A stretch of DNA of 12,155 nucleotides, taken from the NCBI GenBank assembly GCA_002358345.1, contig DEOR01000064.1:1219-13373 (forward strand), read 5' to 3'. Under the pieces are notes generated by a model that was not told the origin of the DNA, searched no databases, and saw nothing but the letters and a program-made list of their open reading frames with translations. The stretch comes from Proteobacteria bacterium UBA3413 (GTDB lineage: Bacteria; Pseudomonadota; Gammaproteobacteria; Magnimaribacterales; D2472). Shown here piece by piece: positions 6,996 to 12,155 of the stretch (within the stretch, counting starts at the first letter, position 1; each line of letters starts with the position of its first letter). The position numbers and the translations under genes were made by a program.

Positions 6996-8059
6996 TGGAC
7001 TATGCCTCGATAAATATTTAGGGCTTGAGAGAGTTGTGACAGGTCCACATGCTCATTGGGCTGGTGAGCATGCCCTATGTCTCCAGGACCAAAAACAATC
7101 GCTGGTAAGCCTGCCTGACTGAACAAAGATGCCTCTGTCCAAAAATTCACAGGCTCCGAGAGGTCCAACCCAAGAGTCTGGACCATTAGTTCAAGGGTTT
7201 TTAAATCGCCATTAGCAGGCAGTGATGGAGCCACAAACCCAGGCGTGAAGCAAGATTCTTTGTCGATGGATTGAGTATTTATAGCCTCTAAAATTGTCTC
7301 AACACTTTGGCCTGGTAAAGGCCTAAAACCAAACTTAACACTCGCAGAGTCAGCAATTATATTGGGCTTAACCCCTCCCTCGATGAGGCCCAAATTAAAT
7401 GCCAAACCTTTTAAAGGTCCTATCATCTCATCATCAAATAACATCGCCGATTCCAAAGCAGCATGACACCAGTGAGTGAGTTTATGAATTGCATTATCCT
7501 GCATGGCTCGATGGTCCGAGCTGTGTCCTGAAATGCCAGAGAATGCCTGGGTTCCTGTATAAATACCTCTGTGACAGGTGACGCCAAGGTTATTGGTGGG
7601 CTCAGATACAATGACCCCAGCATAATTTGGTTGAGTGTTAAGAAACTCCTTAATGCATCGACTTTGCCCCGCCTCCTCATCCGTAGAAAATAAAACCGCG
7701 TAGTTTTCCAGGCCCTGCTCAATGAGAGTCAGGAGGCAGGCTGCGGCGCCTTTAATATCACAAGCCCCTAGACCAAGCGCTTGATCATTCTTAATGGCCA
7801 AGGTCCAAGGGTCAGTTTGCCATCCGTCACCGGCGGGAACAGTATCTAGATGCACATTAAATAAGTACTGAGGATCGCCTTTTTTTAGCAAGATATTAAA
7901 AGATCCATCTCCTAGATCTGTCATGCTAGGGCTCAGGTAGCTCAAAGAATTAAGATAGTCCAATAAGCCCGAGGCTTGAATCTGTTTTGGAGGATTAGAG
8001 GTATCGCAAGCAACAAGCGCCTTCAGGTGCTTTAGACATAGCTCTAACTCTGATTTCAT
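6992..8059 (-). CDS. argE: N-acetyl-L-citrulline deacetylase (ArgE-like, M20 family)
   Basis: 355 residues. Zinc/cobalt-dependent M20 amidohydrolase. Metal and catalytic residues are visible: NVHLDTVP (His70, Asp72), GLGACDIKGA (bridging Asp101), STDEEAG (catalytic Glu128, metal Glu129), the SEPTN block, and a C-terminal GPGDIGHAH with the last His ligand. The dimerisation/lid domain sits between, with FRPLPG. DFWTEASLFS-like NFWTEASLFS near the C-terminus matches my recollection of Xanthomonas acetylcitrulline deacetylase more closely than E. coli acetylornithine deacetylase. Because the cluster carries acetylornithine carbamoyltransferase, the substrate is inferred to be N-acetylcitrulline, giving citrulline for argG. 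ATGA overlaps the argG stop by four bases and GTGA overlaps the next start, so the three genes are translationally linked. An acetylornithine or dipeptide substrate is the main alternative. Confidence 0.9.
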   Translation of the reverse strand: MKSELELCLKHLKALVACDTSNPPKQIQASGLLDYLNSLSYLSPSMTDLGDGSFNILLKKGDPQYLFNVHLDTVPAGDGWQTDPWTLAIKNDQALGLGACDIKGAAACLLTLIEQGLENYAVLFSTDEEAGQSRCIKEFLNTQPNYAGVIVSEPTNNLGVTCHRGIYTGTQAFSGISGHSSDHRAMQDNAIHKLTHWCHAALESAMLFDDEMIGPLKGLAFNLGLIEGGVKPNIIADSASVKFGFRPLPGQSVETILEAINTQSIDKESCFTPGFVAPSLPANGDLKTLELMVQTLGLDLSEPVNFWTEASLFSQAGLPAIVFGPGDIGHAHQPNEHVDLSQLSQALNIYRGIVQ

Positions 8060-9252
8060 TTCTTATAATGAATCGATGACCAAGTTGAGGTGCTTTGACC
8101 AATGAGCTTAATAAAGCCTTTAGACTCAGCTTCACTCCATTTAGCCGATTGAGCATAGACGCCCTCTTTGCTCTTAAGAATATTTTTAGAATGCACTGCA
8201 ACCGACTCAACTTTTCCTGGGCTGAGCACAACAACCACTTCCCCGCTGACAGTTTGCTGAGAGTCTAGTAAAAAACATTCTAGGTTTTCACGCAATGGCT
8301 CAAAGAAAAATCCTCTATAAACTAAATTAACCCATTCTTGACCAACGCTGGCTTTAAAAGTATTTTGCTTATCTGTTAGCACACATTCTTCAAGAGCGCG
8401 ATGGGCTGCCATCAGGATCGTGATACCAGGAGCCTCAAAAACAAAGCGCCCTTTCAAGCCAATAATGGTGTCGCTAGCAAAAACCGATCGCCCTATCCCA
8501 AAAGATCCACCTAGGACATTCAGAGCTCTCAACAGGTCGGGACCTGCAATCTTTTTATTATTCAGGGCCACAACTTTTCCCTTTAAAAACTTAAGAGTTA
8601 ATGACTTAGATTGTTTTGGGTATTGATGCGGTAATTTACAGAGTACAAAACTATCCTTGGAGGGCTCCTCCCATACATCAATCTCGGAACCAGAGATGGT
8701 CGCTCCCATTAAATTCTCATTGACACTATACTTTTTATGCAGAGATGAGACTTTAAATCCTTTATTTTTTAAGTATTCTTCCTCATAGCCACGGACATTC
8801 TGAGTGATGTTTTGGATCTCGCGAATCGGCGTAATAATTTTGTAATCACCATGCGCCATGATTGAAAGATCAAATCTAACCTGATCATTTCCCATGCCGG
8901 TGCAGCCATGCGCTATGTACTTTGTTTTAAGCTTCTGACATAACTTAATGGATTCTTTAACAATAAGGTATCGATCCGAGCAAAGAGCTGGGTACTTATT
9001 TTGATAAAGAGCTCCTGAATAAATTAAAGGAGTTAAAATTTCTGACCAAAGGGCTTTCTCAACATTGATATTAAGATGCTTGGTTGATCCAAGCTCCATT
9101 GCTCTCTGGGTGATGGCCTGCTCTTCTTTGGAGAAGGTGCCGCCAGTGTTCACAAATAAGGTGTGAACCTCATAGTTTTGCTCAAGTAAGTAGGGAATGC
9201 AAAAACTTGTATCCAAGCCACCCGAGAAAGCTAAAACAATTTTTTTCTTCAT
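8056..9252 (-). CDS. argG: Argininosuccinate synthase
   Basis: 398 residues from the chosen start. ATP-dependent condensation of citrulline with aspartate to argininosuccinate in the cytoplasm. The PP-loop AFSGGLDTS is at 8-16. HGCTGMGNDQVRFD (115-128) is the citrulline/aspartate/ATP site, with Met where many class I enzymes have Lys (HGCTGKGND). As I recall, Xanthomonas ArgG has the same Met. YSVNENL (175-181) and SGSEID (187-192) are further family blocks. Two in-frame ATGs exist, at 9258 and 9252. The second is preferred because AGGA (9259-9262) lies six bases before it, whereas it abuts the first. It starts eight bases after the transcarbamylase stop and overlaps the deacetylase start by four bases. 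Confidence 0.95.
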   Translation of the reverse strand: MKKKIVLAFSGGLDTSFCIPYLLEQNYEVHTLFVNTGGTFSKEEQAITQRAMELGSTKHLNINVEKALWSEILTPLIYSGALYQNKYPALCSDRYLIVKESIKLCQKLKTKYIAHGCTGMGNDQVRFDLSIMAHGDYKIITPIREIQNITQNVRGYEEEYLKNKGFKVSSLHKKYSVNENLMGATISGSEIDVWEEPSKDSFVLCKLPHQYPKQSKSLTLKFLKGKVVALNNKKIAGPDLLRALNVLGGSFGIGRSVFASDTIIGLKGRFVFEAPGITILMAAHRALEECVLTDKQNTFKASVGQEWVNLVYRGFFFEPLRENLECFLLDSQQTVSGEVVVVLSPGKVESVAVHSKNILKSKEGVYAQSAKWSEAESKGFIKLIGQSTSTWSSIHYKK

Positions 9253-9258
9253 TGTCAT

Positions 9259-9262
9259 TCCT
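9259..9262 (-). promoter_or_regulatory. Shine-Dalgarno that decides the argG start
   Basis: AGGA on the minus strand overlaps the transcarbamylase TAG stop. It is six bases from the ATG at 9252 and zero bases from the ATG at 9258, which favours the downstream start. Confidence 0.6.
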
Positions 9263-10253
9263 ATAAAATTTTTGTTAGCATGGATTTTTGAACATGCTTT
9301 CTATTGCCGGCTTCCTTGACAGCCAAACAATACTCAGCATCCATCACGCCATCGGTGGCCTTGATATTCCTTCTAAGCGGTAAGCAGTGGCTGAACACAG
9401 CATTGTTTGTTAAGGCCATCTTCTGTTCGTCCACAATAAAATGTTTAAAGTCTTTTCTAAGATTTAATTCAGCCTCTAAATTACCATAATGGGCTAAAGA
9501 CCCCCAGCTTTTTGCGTAGACTATTTCGGCGCCTGAATAAGCTGAGTCTATGTCATGGGTGATGCTAAAGGTGGTGCCTTCTGTTGCACAGTTTTCTCTG
9601 GCAGCGTCCATGTACCTATCATCCAGGAGATAGTCTTCAGAGGGACATAGCAGCTTCACGTTCATTCCAAATTTACTAGCAATGAGCAAGCTAGAATTTG
9701 CAACTGCAGTGTTTAAAGGTTTCGGGTGATAGGTCCAAGTCAAAAGGTAATCTTTGCCTTGTAAATTGCCATAATGCTCCTGCAACGTTAGGATGTGAGC
9801 AAGCTCCTGACATGGATGCTCAATGGTCTCCATGTTAACAACAGGTACGGTTGAGTACTTGGCAAAGCTATTGATGACATGATCTGTTCTATCTATGCTC
9901 CAGTCTTGGAACTCAGGAAAGGCTCGAATAGCTATGCAGTCGCAATAAGAAGATAGAACTTGCGCAACCTCTTTGACATGTTCCTCTGCAGTTCCGTCCA
10001 TCACAAGGTTATCCTTAAACTCAATTGGCCAGGCATCTTTGCCAGGTTGCAAGATAATCGCTGTGCCGCTTAGCTCACTGATACCAATTTCAAAACTAGT
10101 TTTCGTTCTTAGAGAGGGGTTAAAAAAAAGCATCGCAACTGATTTGTTTTGCAATAAAGGTTGATGAGGATTCTCTTTTAGTGAGACTGCAAAATTGACG
10201 ATATCCTGAAGCTCTGACTTAGACCAAGTTTGGGTAGAAATAAAATGTTTCAT
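9261..10253 (-). CDS. argF': N-acetyl-L-ornithine carbamoyltransferase
   Basis: 330 residues. Transfers the carbamoyl group of carbamoyl phosphate to N-acetylornithine, forming N-acetylcitrulline. FNPSLRTKTSFE (44-55) is the carbamoyl-phosphate loop, in the SxRTxTS form of acetylornithine enzymes rather than the STRTRTS of ordinary ArgF. QPGKDAWPIEF and DGTAEEH follow. Glu90 in the latter aligns with Xanthomonas Glu92, the residue that selects acetyl- over succinyl-ornithine (Pro in the Bacteroides enzyme). HPCQELAH is at 146-153 and LTWTYHPKPLNTAVANS near 170-187. HCLPLRRNIKATD carries Lys298, equivalent to the carboxylated Lys302 of Xanthomonas. Identity to the Xanthomonas protein appears high throughout. 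The ATG at 10253 aligns with the Xanthomonas start (MxLKHF versus MKHF). An in-frame TTG at 10265 would add four residues. First gene of the arginine transcript. Confidence 0.95.
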   Translation of the reverse strand: MKHFISTQTWSKSELQDIVNFAVSLKENPHQPLLQNKSVAMLFFNPSLRTKTSFEIGISELSGTAIILQPGKDAWPIEFKDNLVMDGTAEEHVKEVAQVLSSYCDCIAIRAFPEFQDWSIDRTDHVINSFAKYSTVPVVNMETIEHPCQELAHILTLQEHYGNLQGKDYLLTWTYHPKPLNTAVANSSLLIASKFGMNVKLLCPSEDYLLDDRYMDAARENCATEGTTFSITHDIDSAYSGAEIVYAKSWGSLAHYGNLEAELNLRKDFKHFIVDEQKMALTNNAVFSHCLPLRRNIKATDGVMDAEYCLAVKEAGNRKHVQKSMLTKIL

Positions 10254-10286
10254 AATAAGCGTCAAAGTCCAGCATTAAAGTTACAA

Positions 10287-10292
10287 ATTATA
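10287..10292 (-). promoter_or_regulatory. Likely -10 box of the arginine operon promoter
   Basis: A consensus TATAAT on the minus strand, 33 bases upstream of the transcarbamylase ATG, in the short gap after the preceding gene's terminator. A start site near 10280 gives a leader of about 27 bases. The -35 region falls in the terminator T-tract and shows no good hexamer, so the promoter may need an activator or be moderate. No ARG box (TGAAT-N-ATTCA type) is visible. Confidence 0.55.
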
Positions 10293-10304
10293 GCCGCATA
10301 AATT

Positions 10305-10327
10305 AAAAAAGGGAGCATGAAGCTCCC
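10305..10327 (-). terminator. Rho-independent terminator of the small secreted protein gene
   Basis: On the minus strand GGGAGC (10322-10327) and GCTCCC (10311-10316) pair around a 5-base loop, followed by T6 (10305-10310). It lies 22 bases past the stop of the PAN-like gene, separating it from the arginine operon, whose -10 is 12 bases further on. Extra A-T pairs extend the stem base. Confidence 0.9.
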
Positions 10328-10349
10328 CCTTTGATCAAACAAAAATGAA

Positions 10350-10628
10350 CTAACTCTTCACTCCTGAGACTGATGTGGATGAGGATCTCAAGCCTTTGAC
10401 TCTTTTGTATAGAGTGCATTTTTGTGTCTTGGTATCAAAAGTGAATGCTTTCACGATGTCTTTGGATTCGGCTACTTCTGAGCAACCAGCAATAGACGAG
10501 TATTTTTTTGCTTTTTTGACTGCAAAAACACTTCCATTTACAGAAAATCCTTCTTGTAATTCAATGGCTGCATTTGCATAGAATGGTAGTGAGAATAAAA
10601 CTGCTGTTAAAATTAACTTTTTCATCAT
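10350..10628 (-). CDS. Small secreted PAN/apple-like protein
   Basis: 92 residues. MMKKLILTAVLFSLPFYANA is a clear Sec signal peptide with cleavage after ANA (residue 20), leaving a mature protein of about 72 residues in the periplasm or outside. The mature part resembles a minimal PAN/apple module: Cys49 in SIAGCSEVAES, then the diagnostic KAFTFDTKTQKCTLYKRV with Cys71, then a Ser-rich tail (SSSTSVSG). The two cysteines could form one disulfide. PAN domains bind proteins or carbohydrates, but the ligand here is unknown. AAGGA about six bases before the first of two tandem ATGs supports that start. It is monocistronic, with its own terminator and a divergent promoter shared with the rhodanese gene. 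The PAN assignment rests on the spacing and the AFTFD-x-C pattern and is moderate. Confidence 0.8.
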   Translation of the reverse strand: MMKKLILTAVLFSLPFYANAAIELQEGFSVNGSVFAVKKAKKYSSIAGCSEVAESKDIVKAFTFDTKTQKCTLYKRVKGLRSSSTSVSGVKS

Positions 10629-10652
10629 ATCGATTCCTTATGTTTAGATTAA

Positions 10653-10677
10653 ATGCATATATAAAATATTTATGCAT
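10653..10677. repeat. AT-rich inverted repeat in the divergent intergenic region
   Basis: ATGCATA (10653-10659) and TATGCAT (10671-10677) are 7-base arms around an AT-only centre. The right arm touches the larger palindrome. In the transcript of the small secreted protein it could fold in the leader. As DNA it could be a second binding site or simply a flexible AT tract. Confidence 0.35.
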
Positions 10678-10694
10678 GTGTTCAGTGAACACAT
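10676..10694. promoter_or_regulatory. Perfect 19-base palindrome, likely operator
   Basis: ATGTGTTCA-G-TGAACACAT: two 9-base arms around one central base, the shape of a site for a dimeric helix-turn-helix regulator. It starts two bases past the predicted -10 of the secreted-protein gene and spans its expected transcription start, where binding would repress. It is about 20 bases upstream of the rhodanese -35, where binding could repress or activate. The regulator is not in the window. It differs from a CRP site by one extra central base. Confidence 0.55.
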
Positions 10695-10696
10695 TA

Positions 10697-10724
10697 ACTA
10701 TACCATTTTATGTTGACAGTGCAA
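10697..10724 (-). promoter_or_regulatory. Predicted promoter of the small secreted protein gene
   Basis: Minus-strand -35 TTGCAC (10719-10724) and -10 TATAGT (10697-10702) with a 16-base spacer, giving a start inside the palindrome and a leader of about 60 bases before the AAGGA ribosome site. Confidence 0.45.
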
Positions 10725-10740
10725 ACATAAACTCTATTAA
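10713..10740 (+). promoter_or_regulatory. Predicted promoter of the rhodanese gene
   Basis: A consensus -35 TTGACA (10713-10718) and -10 TATTAA (10735-10740) with a 16-base spacer, 37 bases before the start codon. The -35 abuts the opposite-strand -35 of the divergent promoter, so the two polymerases would compete. Confidence 0.5.
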
Positions 10741-10777
10741 TTATTGAATATAAAGGATATTTAGTGATAATAAGACT

Positions 10778-11125
10778 ATGCCAACCCTAAAAGAACTAAT
10801 CAATGAAGCTCACGTCTTAGTGCCCACAATTACCTGCAAAGAACTATCGGAGAATGTAGCCGAGTTCTTCATTATAGATGTTAGGGAAGGCTCTGAGATA
10901 CGAGAATCGGGGATGATTGAAGGTGCGACCAATATACCTCGAGGTTTGCTTGAATTCAAAGTTCAACCTAATCCAGAGGGTCTTGCAGCGGAGACGCCGA
11001 TTCTAGTTTATTGCGGCGGTGGGAGTAGAGCGTCGCTTGCTGGCAAAACATTAAAGGAGCTAGGGTTTAGTCATGTAAAAAATTTAGAGGGTGGCTTTAG
11101 AAGTTGGCAAGAATTCTCATCTTAG
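10778..11125 (+). CDS. Single-domain rhodanese-like sulfurtransferase
   Basis: 115 residues, the usual length of a stand-alone rhodanese domain, with no signal peptide, so cytoplasmic. FIIDVRE (31-37) is the CH2A-type strand, and GATNIPRG (49-56) is the conserved turn. The active-site loop begins at Cys79 in VYCGGGSRAS, with Arg84 six residues on, as in sulfur-carrying rhodaneses. LEGGFRSW (103-110) closes the fold. The enzyme would carry a persulfide on Cys79 and pass sulfur to cyanide, thioredoxin or a biosynthetic acceptor. The physiological acceptor is not shown. The only plus-strand gene here, it diverges from the secreted-protein gene. Its ribosome site is weak: AAAGGA lies about 20 bases upstream, too far. 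Its TAG stop shares bases with the stop of the convergent hydrolase gene. Confidence 0.93.
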   Translation: MPTLKELINEAHVLVPTITCKELSENVAEFFIIDVREGSEIRESGMIEGATNIPRGLLEFKVQPNPEGLAAETPILVYCGGGSRASLAGKTLKELGFSHVKNLEGGFRSWQEFSS

Positions 11126-12114
11126 CGAAGAGTGGGCAAGAGATTTGCCAAGGCATCGAATGCAGCGTTCTTATATTCCGGACTAAATCCAGCCATAACT
11201 TCACCTTTAACAGCGCAACTCCTATAGGCGGATACTCTAGCTGCTGGATCAGAAAACTCTAAGTTAATATTATTTGGATCATAAACTTTCTTGGTCACGG
11301 CGTTGAGTTTAAATTTACAATTATTCCAACTATAGGCATCCGGAAGCAGATGCAGTGGATTTGGTCCGTCAAATGAATGAAAGGAGCGAGGATAGAGAGT
11401 AATGTTAGCATTCCCTCCCCCAGTATTAATCTCAGATACTAGCTCAACACAAGGTCCTGGTGGCGTGTAGTTGTCTTCCTCCCCCATGTAGATTTGAAAG
11501 ACATCACTGTCCCAGTTATTATTATCGGGCAAAGCTAAGCATCCTGGGTACCACAAGAGATAGCCCGCATATGAAGCGCCTGGTTTATTTAAAGCTTGTT
11601 GCAGCGGCATCCATGCATTAAAAAGAGCTGCTGTGCCACCCAAGCTCCAGCCTGCAGAATAGATTTTGGTGTTATCAAACCTTGGGTCATCCCACAAAAG
11701 ATTTAAGGACATGGCCATCTCGTAAATCATCGTTTCGCTGGTAACATTCATCTGATTGCCGACCGTGCTATTGACCCCCCTAGAGTCGAAAGGATGCATA
11801 GCAAACACAATAAAATCAGCTTGTCGCATTTGCTCGATGTACTGTAAATGATGCTCTCTCCAATTTGATGACCCGTGAGAGGCAACAATTACAGGATAAG
11901 CCTGAGCTGCATTATAGTTATTGGGAAAATGTAGGACGCCAAAAACTTCTAAACTCTCTTGCTTGTTAAGACCATCGTTAAAAAGATTTTCAAACCCTAA
12001 AATATTTTTTGAAGGAAACGCAATGGTTTCTTTTAAGTAGGACGTTGCATTGGCTGTTGGTTCTGAGCACCCAATAAGTAAGAAAGTTAGTAATGAGATA
12101 AATAAAATCTTCAT
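11122..12114 (-). CDS. Lipoprotein of the alpha/beta-hydrolase (dienelactone hydrolase-like) family
   Basis: 330 residues. The N-terminus carries a lipoprotein signal with lipobox LIGC (Cys16). The next residue is Ser, so the Lol rule predicts sorting to the outer membrane. The body is an alpha/beta hydrolase: ASHGSSNWREHH (78-89) for the oxyanion hole, the nucleophile elbow GWSLGG with Ser157, a probable acid in GEEDNYTP (Asp214), and a catalytic His in SFHSFDG (His246). Five further segments resemble dienelactone hydrolase or secreted esterase relatives, but the substrate is not predictable. Cys192, 222, 266 and 300 may form disulfides, and the region past residue 250 is an unassigned extension. 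The gene converges on the rhodanese with overlapping stops and no terminator between. A strong terminator-like hairpin ends only 14 bases before its ATG, and no Shine-Dalgarno is seen, leaving its expression unexplained. Confidence 0.88.
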   Translation of the reverse strand: MKILFISLLTFLLIGCSEPTANATSYLKETIAFPSKNILGFENLFNDGLNKQESLEVFGVLHFPNNYNAAQAYPVIVASHGSSNWREHHLQYIEQMRQADFIVFAMHPFDSRGVNSTVGNQMNVTSETMIYEMAMSLNLLWDDPRFDNTKIYSAGWSLGGTAALFNAWMPLQQALNKPGASYAGYLLWYPGCLALPDNNNWDSDVFQIYMGEEDNYTPPGPCVELVSEINTGGGNANITLYPRSFHSFDGPNPLHLLPDAYSWNNCKFKLNAVTKKVYDPNNINLEFSDPAARVSAYRSCAVKGEVMAGFSPEYKNAAFDALANLLPTLR

Positions 12115-12128
12115 ATTAAAAGCTTAAC

Positions 12129-12155
12129 AAAAAAAAGAGGGCATATGCCCTCTTT
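12129..12155 (-). terminator. Terminator hairpin at the right edge
   Basis: On the minus strand AGAGGGC (12147-12153) pairs with GCCCTCT (12136-12142) around an ATAT loop and is followed by T8 (12129-12136). It is a strong intrinsic terminator for a minus-strand gene beyond the window, or an attenuator in the hydrolase leader. The plus-strand T-tract is cut off by the window end. Confidence 0.8.

Noticed and set aside
9261..10253. Ordinary ornithine carbamoyltransferase (argF)
   Set aside because: SLRTKTS in the phosphate loop, the DGTAEEH segment with the acetyl-selecting Glu, LTWTYHPKP and the RRNIKATD lysine all match acetylornithine carbamoyltransferase rather than ArgF.
10219..10275. 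Short out-of-frame ORF (18 codons, minus strand) overlapping the transcarbamylase start, as a possible arginine leader peptide
   Set aside because: It contains no arginine codon, no attenuator hairpin follows it, and it has no convincing ribosome site.
10254..10310. ArgR operator (ARG box) at the arginine promoter
   Set aside because: No TGAAT/ATTCA pair with the proper spacing is visible in this stretch.
10676..10694. CRP/FNR site
   Set aside because: TGTG and CACA half-sites are present but separated by nine bases rather than eight, and the A/T positions next to them do not match the TGTGA-N6-TCACA consensus.
10350..12155. Defence or toxin-antitoxin system formed by the secreted protein, rhodanese and hydrolase
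   Set aside because: The genes are not co-directional, and their families (PAN-like, sulfurtransferase, esterase-type lipoprotein) do not resemble known toxin, antitoxin or defence modules.

Overview
The window reads as chromosomal DNA of a Gram-negative bacterium. It encodes a TonB-dependent outer-membrane receptor, a lipoprotein with a lipobox, and exported proteins with Sec signal peptides. Base composition is AT-rich by eye. The arginine genes are of the Xanthomonas/Xylella type, and the receptor resembles those abundant in marine gammaproteobacteria. A marine gammaproteobacterium (SAR86-like, for example) is my best guess. That is inference: there is no rRNA or other phylogenetic marker here.

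Layout. Positions 1-2781 hold a bidirectional terminator, a TonB-dependent receptor on the minus strand, and a 284-base intergenic stretch. That stretch contains a leader hairpin and a palindromic element flanked by a 9-base direct repeat. Positions 2782-3180 encode a small NTF2/SnoaL-fold protein. Positions 3288-10253 are a compact minus-strand arginine cluster, read in the order acetylornithine carbamoyltransferase, argG, acetylcitrulline deacetylase, fused N-acetylglutamate synthase/kinase, argC, argH. It may end with a 42-codon basic ORF. Positions 10350-10628 encode a small secreted PAN/apple-like protein with its own terminator. It shares a divergent promoter region, with a perfect 9+1+9 palindrome, with a single-domain rhodanese on the plus strand (10778-11125). 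The rhodanese converges, with a 3-base overlap, on a lipoprotein of the alpha/beta-hydrolase (dienelactone hydrolase-like) type (11122-12114). A second strong terminator hairpin lies at the right edge.

How the genes fit together. The cluster supplies every step of an acetylated arginine route except the aminotransferase (argD), which must be elsewhere. The fused ArgA-ArgB enzyme makes N-acetylglutamyl phosphate and ArgC makes the semialdehyde. An external ArgD would give N-acetylornithine. The transcarbamylase carbamoylates N-acetylornithine directly to N-acetylcitrulline, the ArgE-like enzyme deacetylates that to citrulline, and ArgG and ArgH convert citrulline to arginine. Ornithine is not an intermediate. 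Gene order, 4-base stop/start overlaps and the absence of internal terminators indicate one transcript from a promoter near 10290. The flanking genes (receptor, NTF2-like protein, PAN-like protein, rhodanese, hydrolase) show no evident link to arginine.

I see no CRISPR array, tRNA, rRNA, transposase, phage gene or defence system. The most notable content is the complete acetylcitrulline-type arginine operon. Next come the possible small basic gene at its end, the divergent operator, and the palindromic element near 2640-2762.
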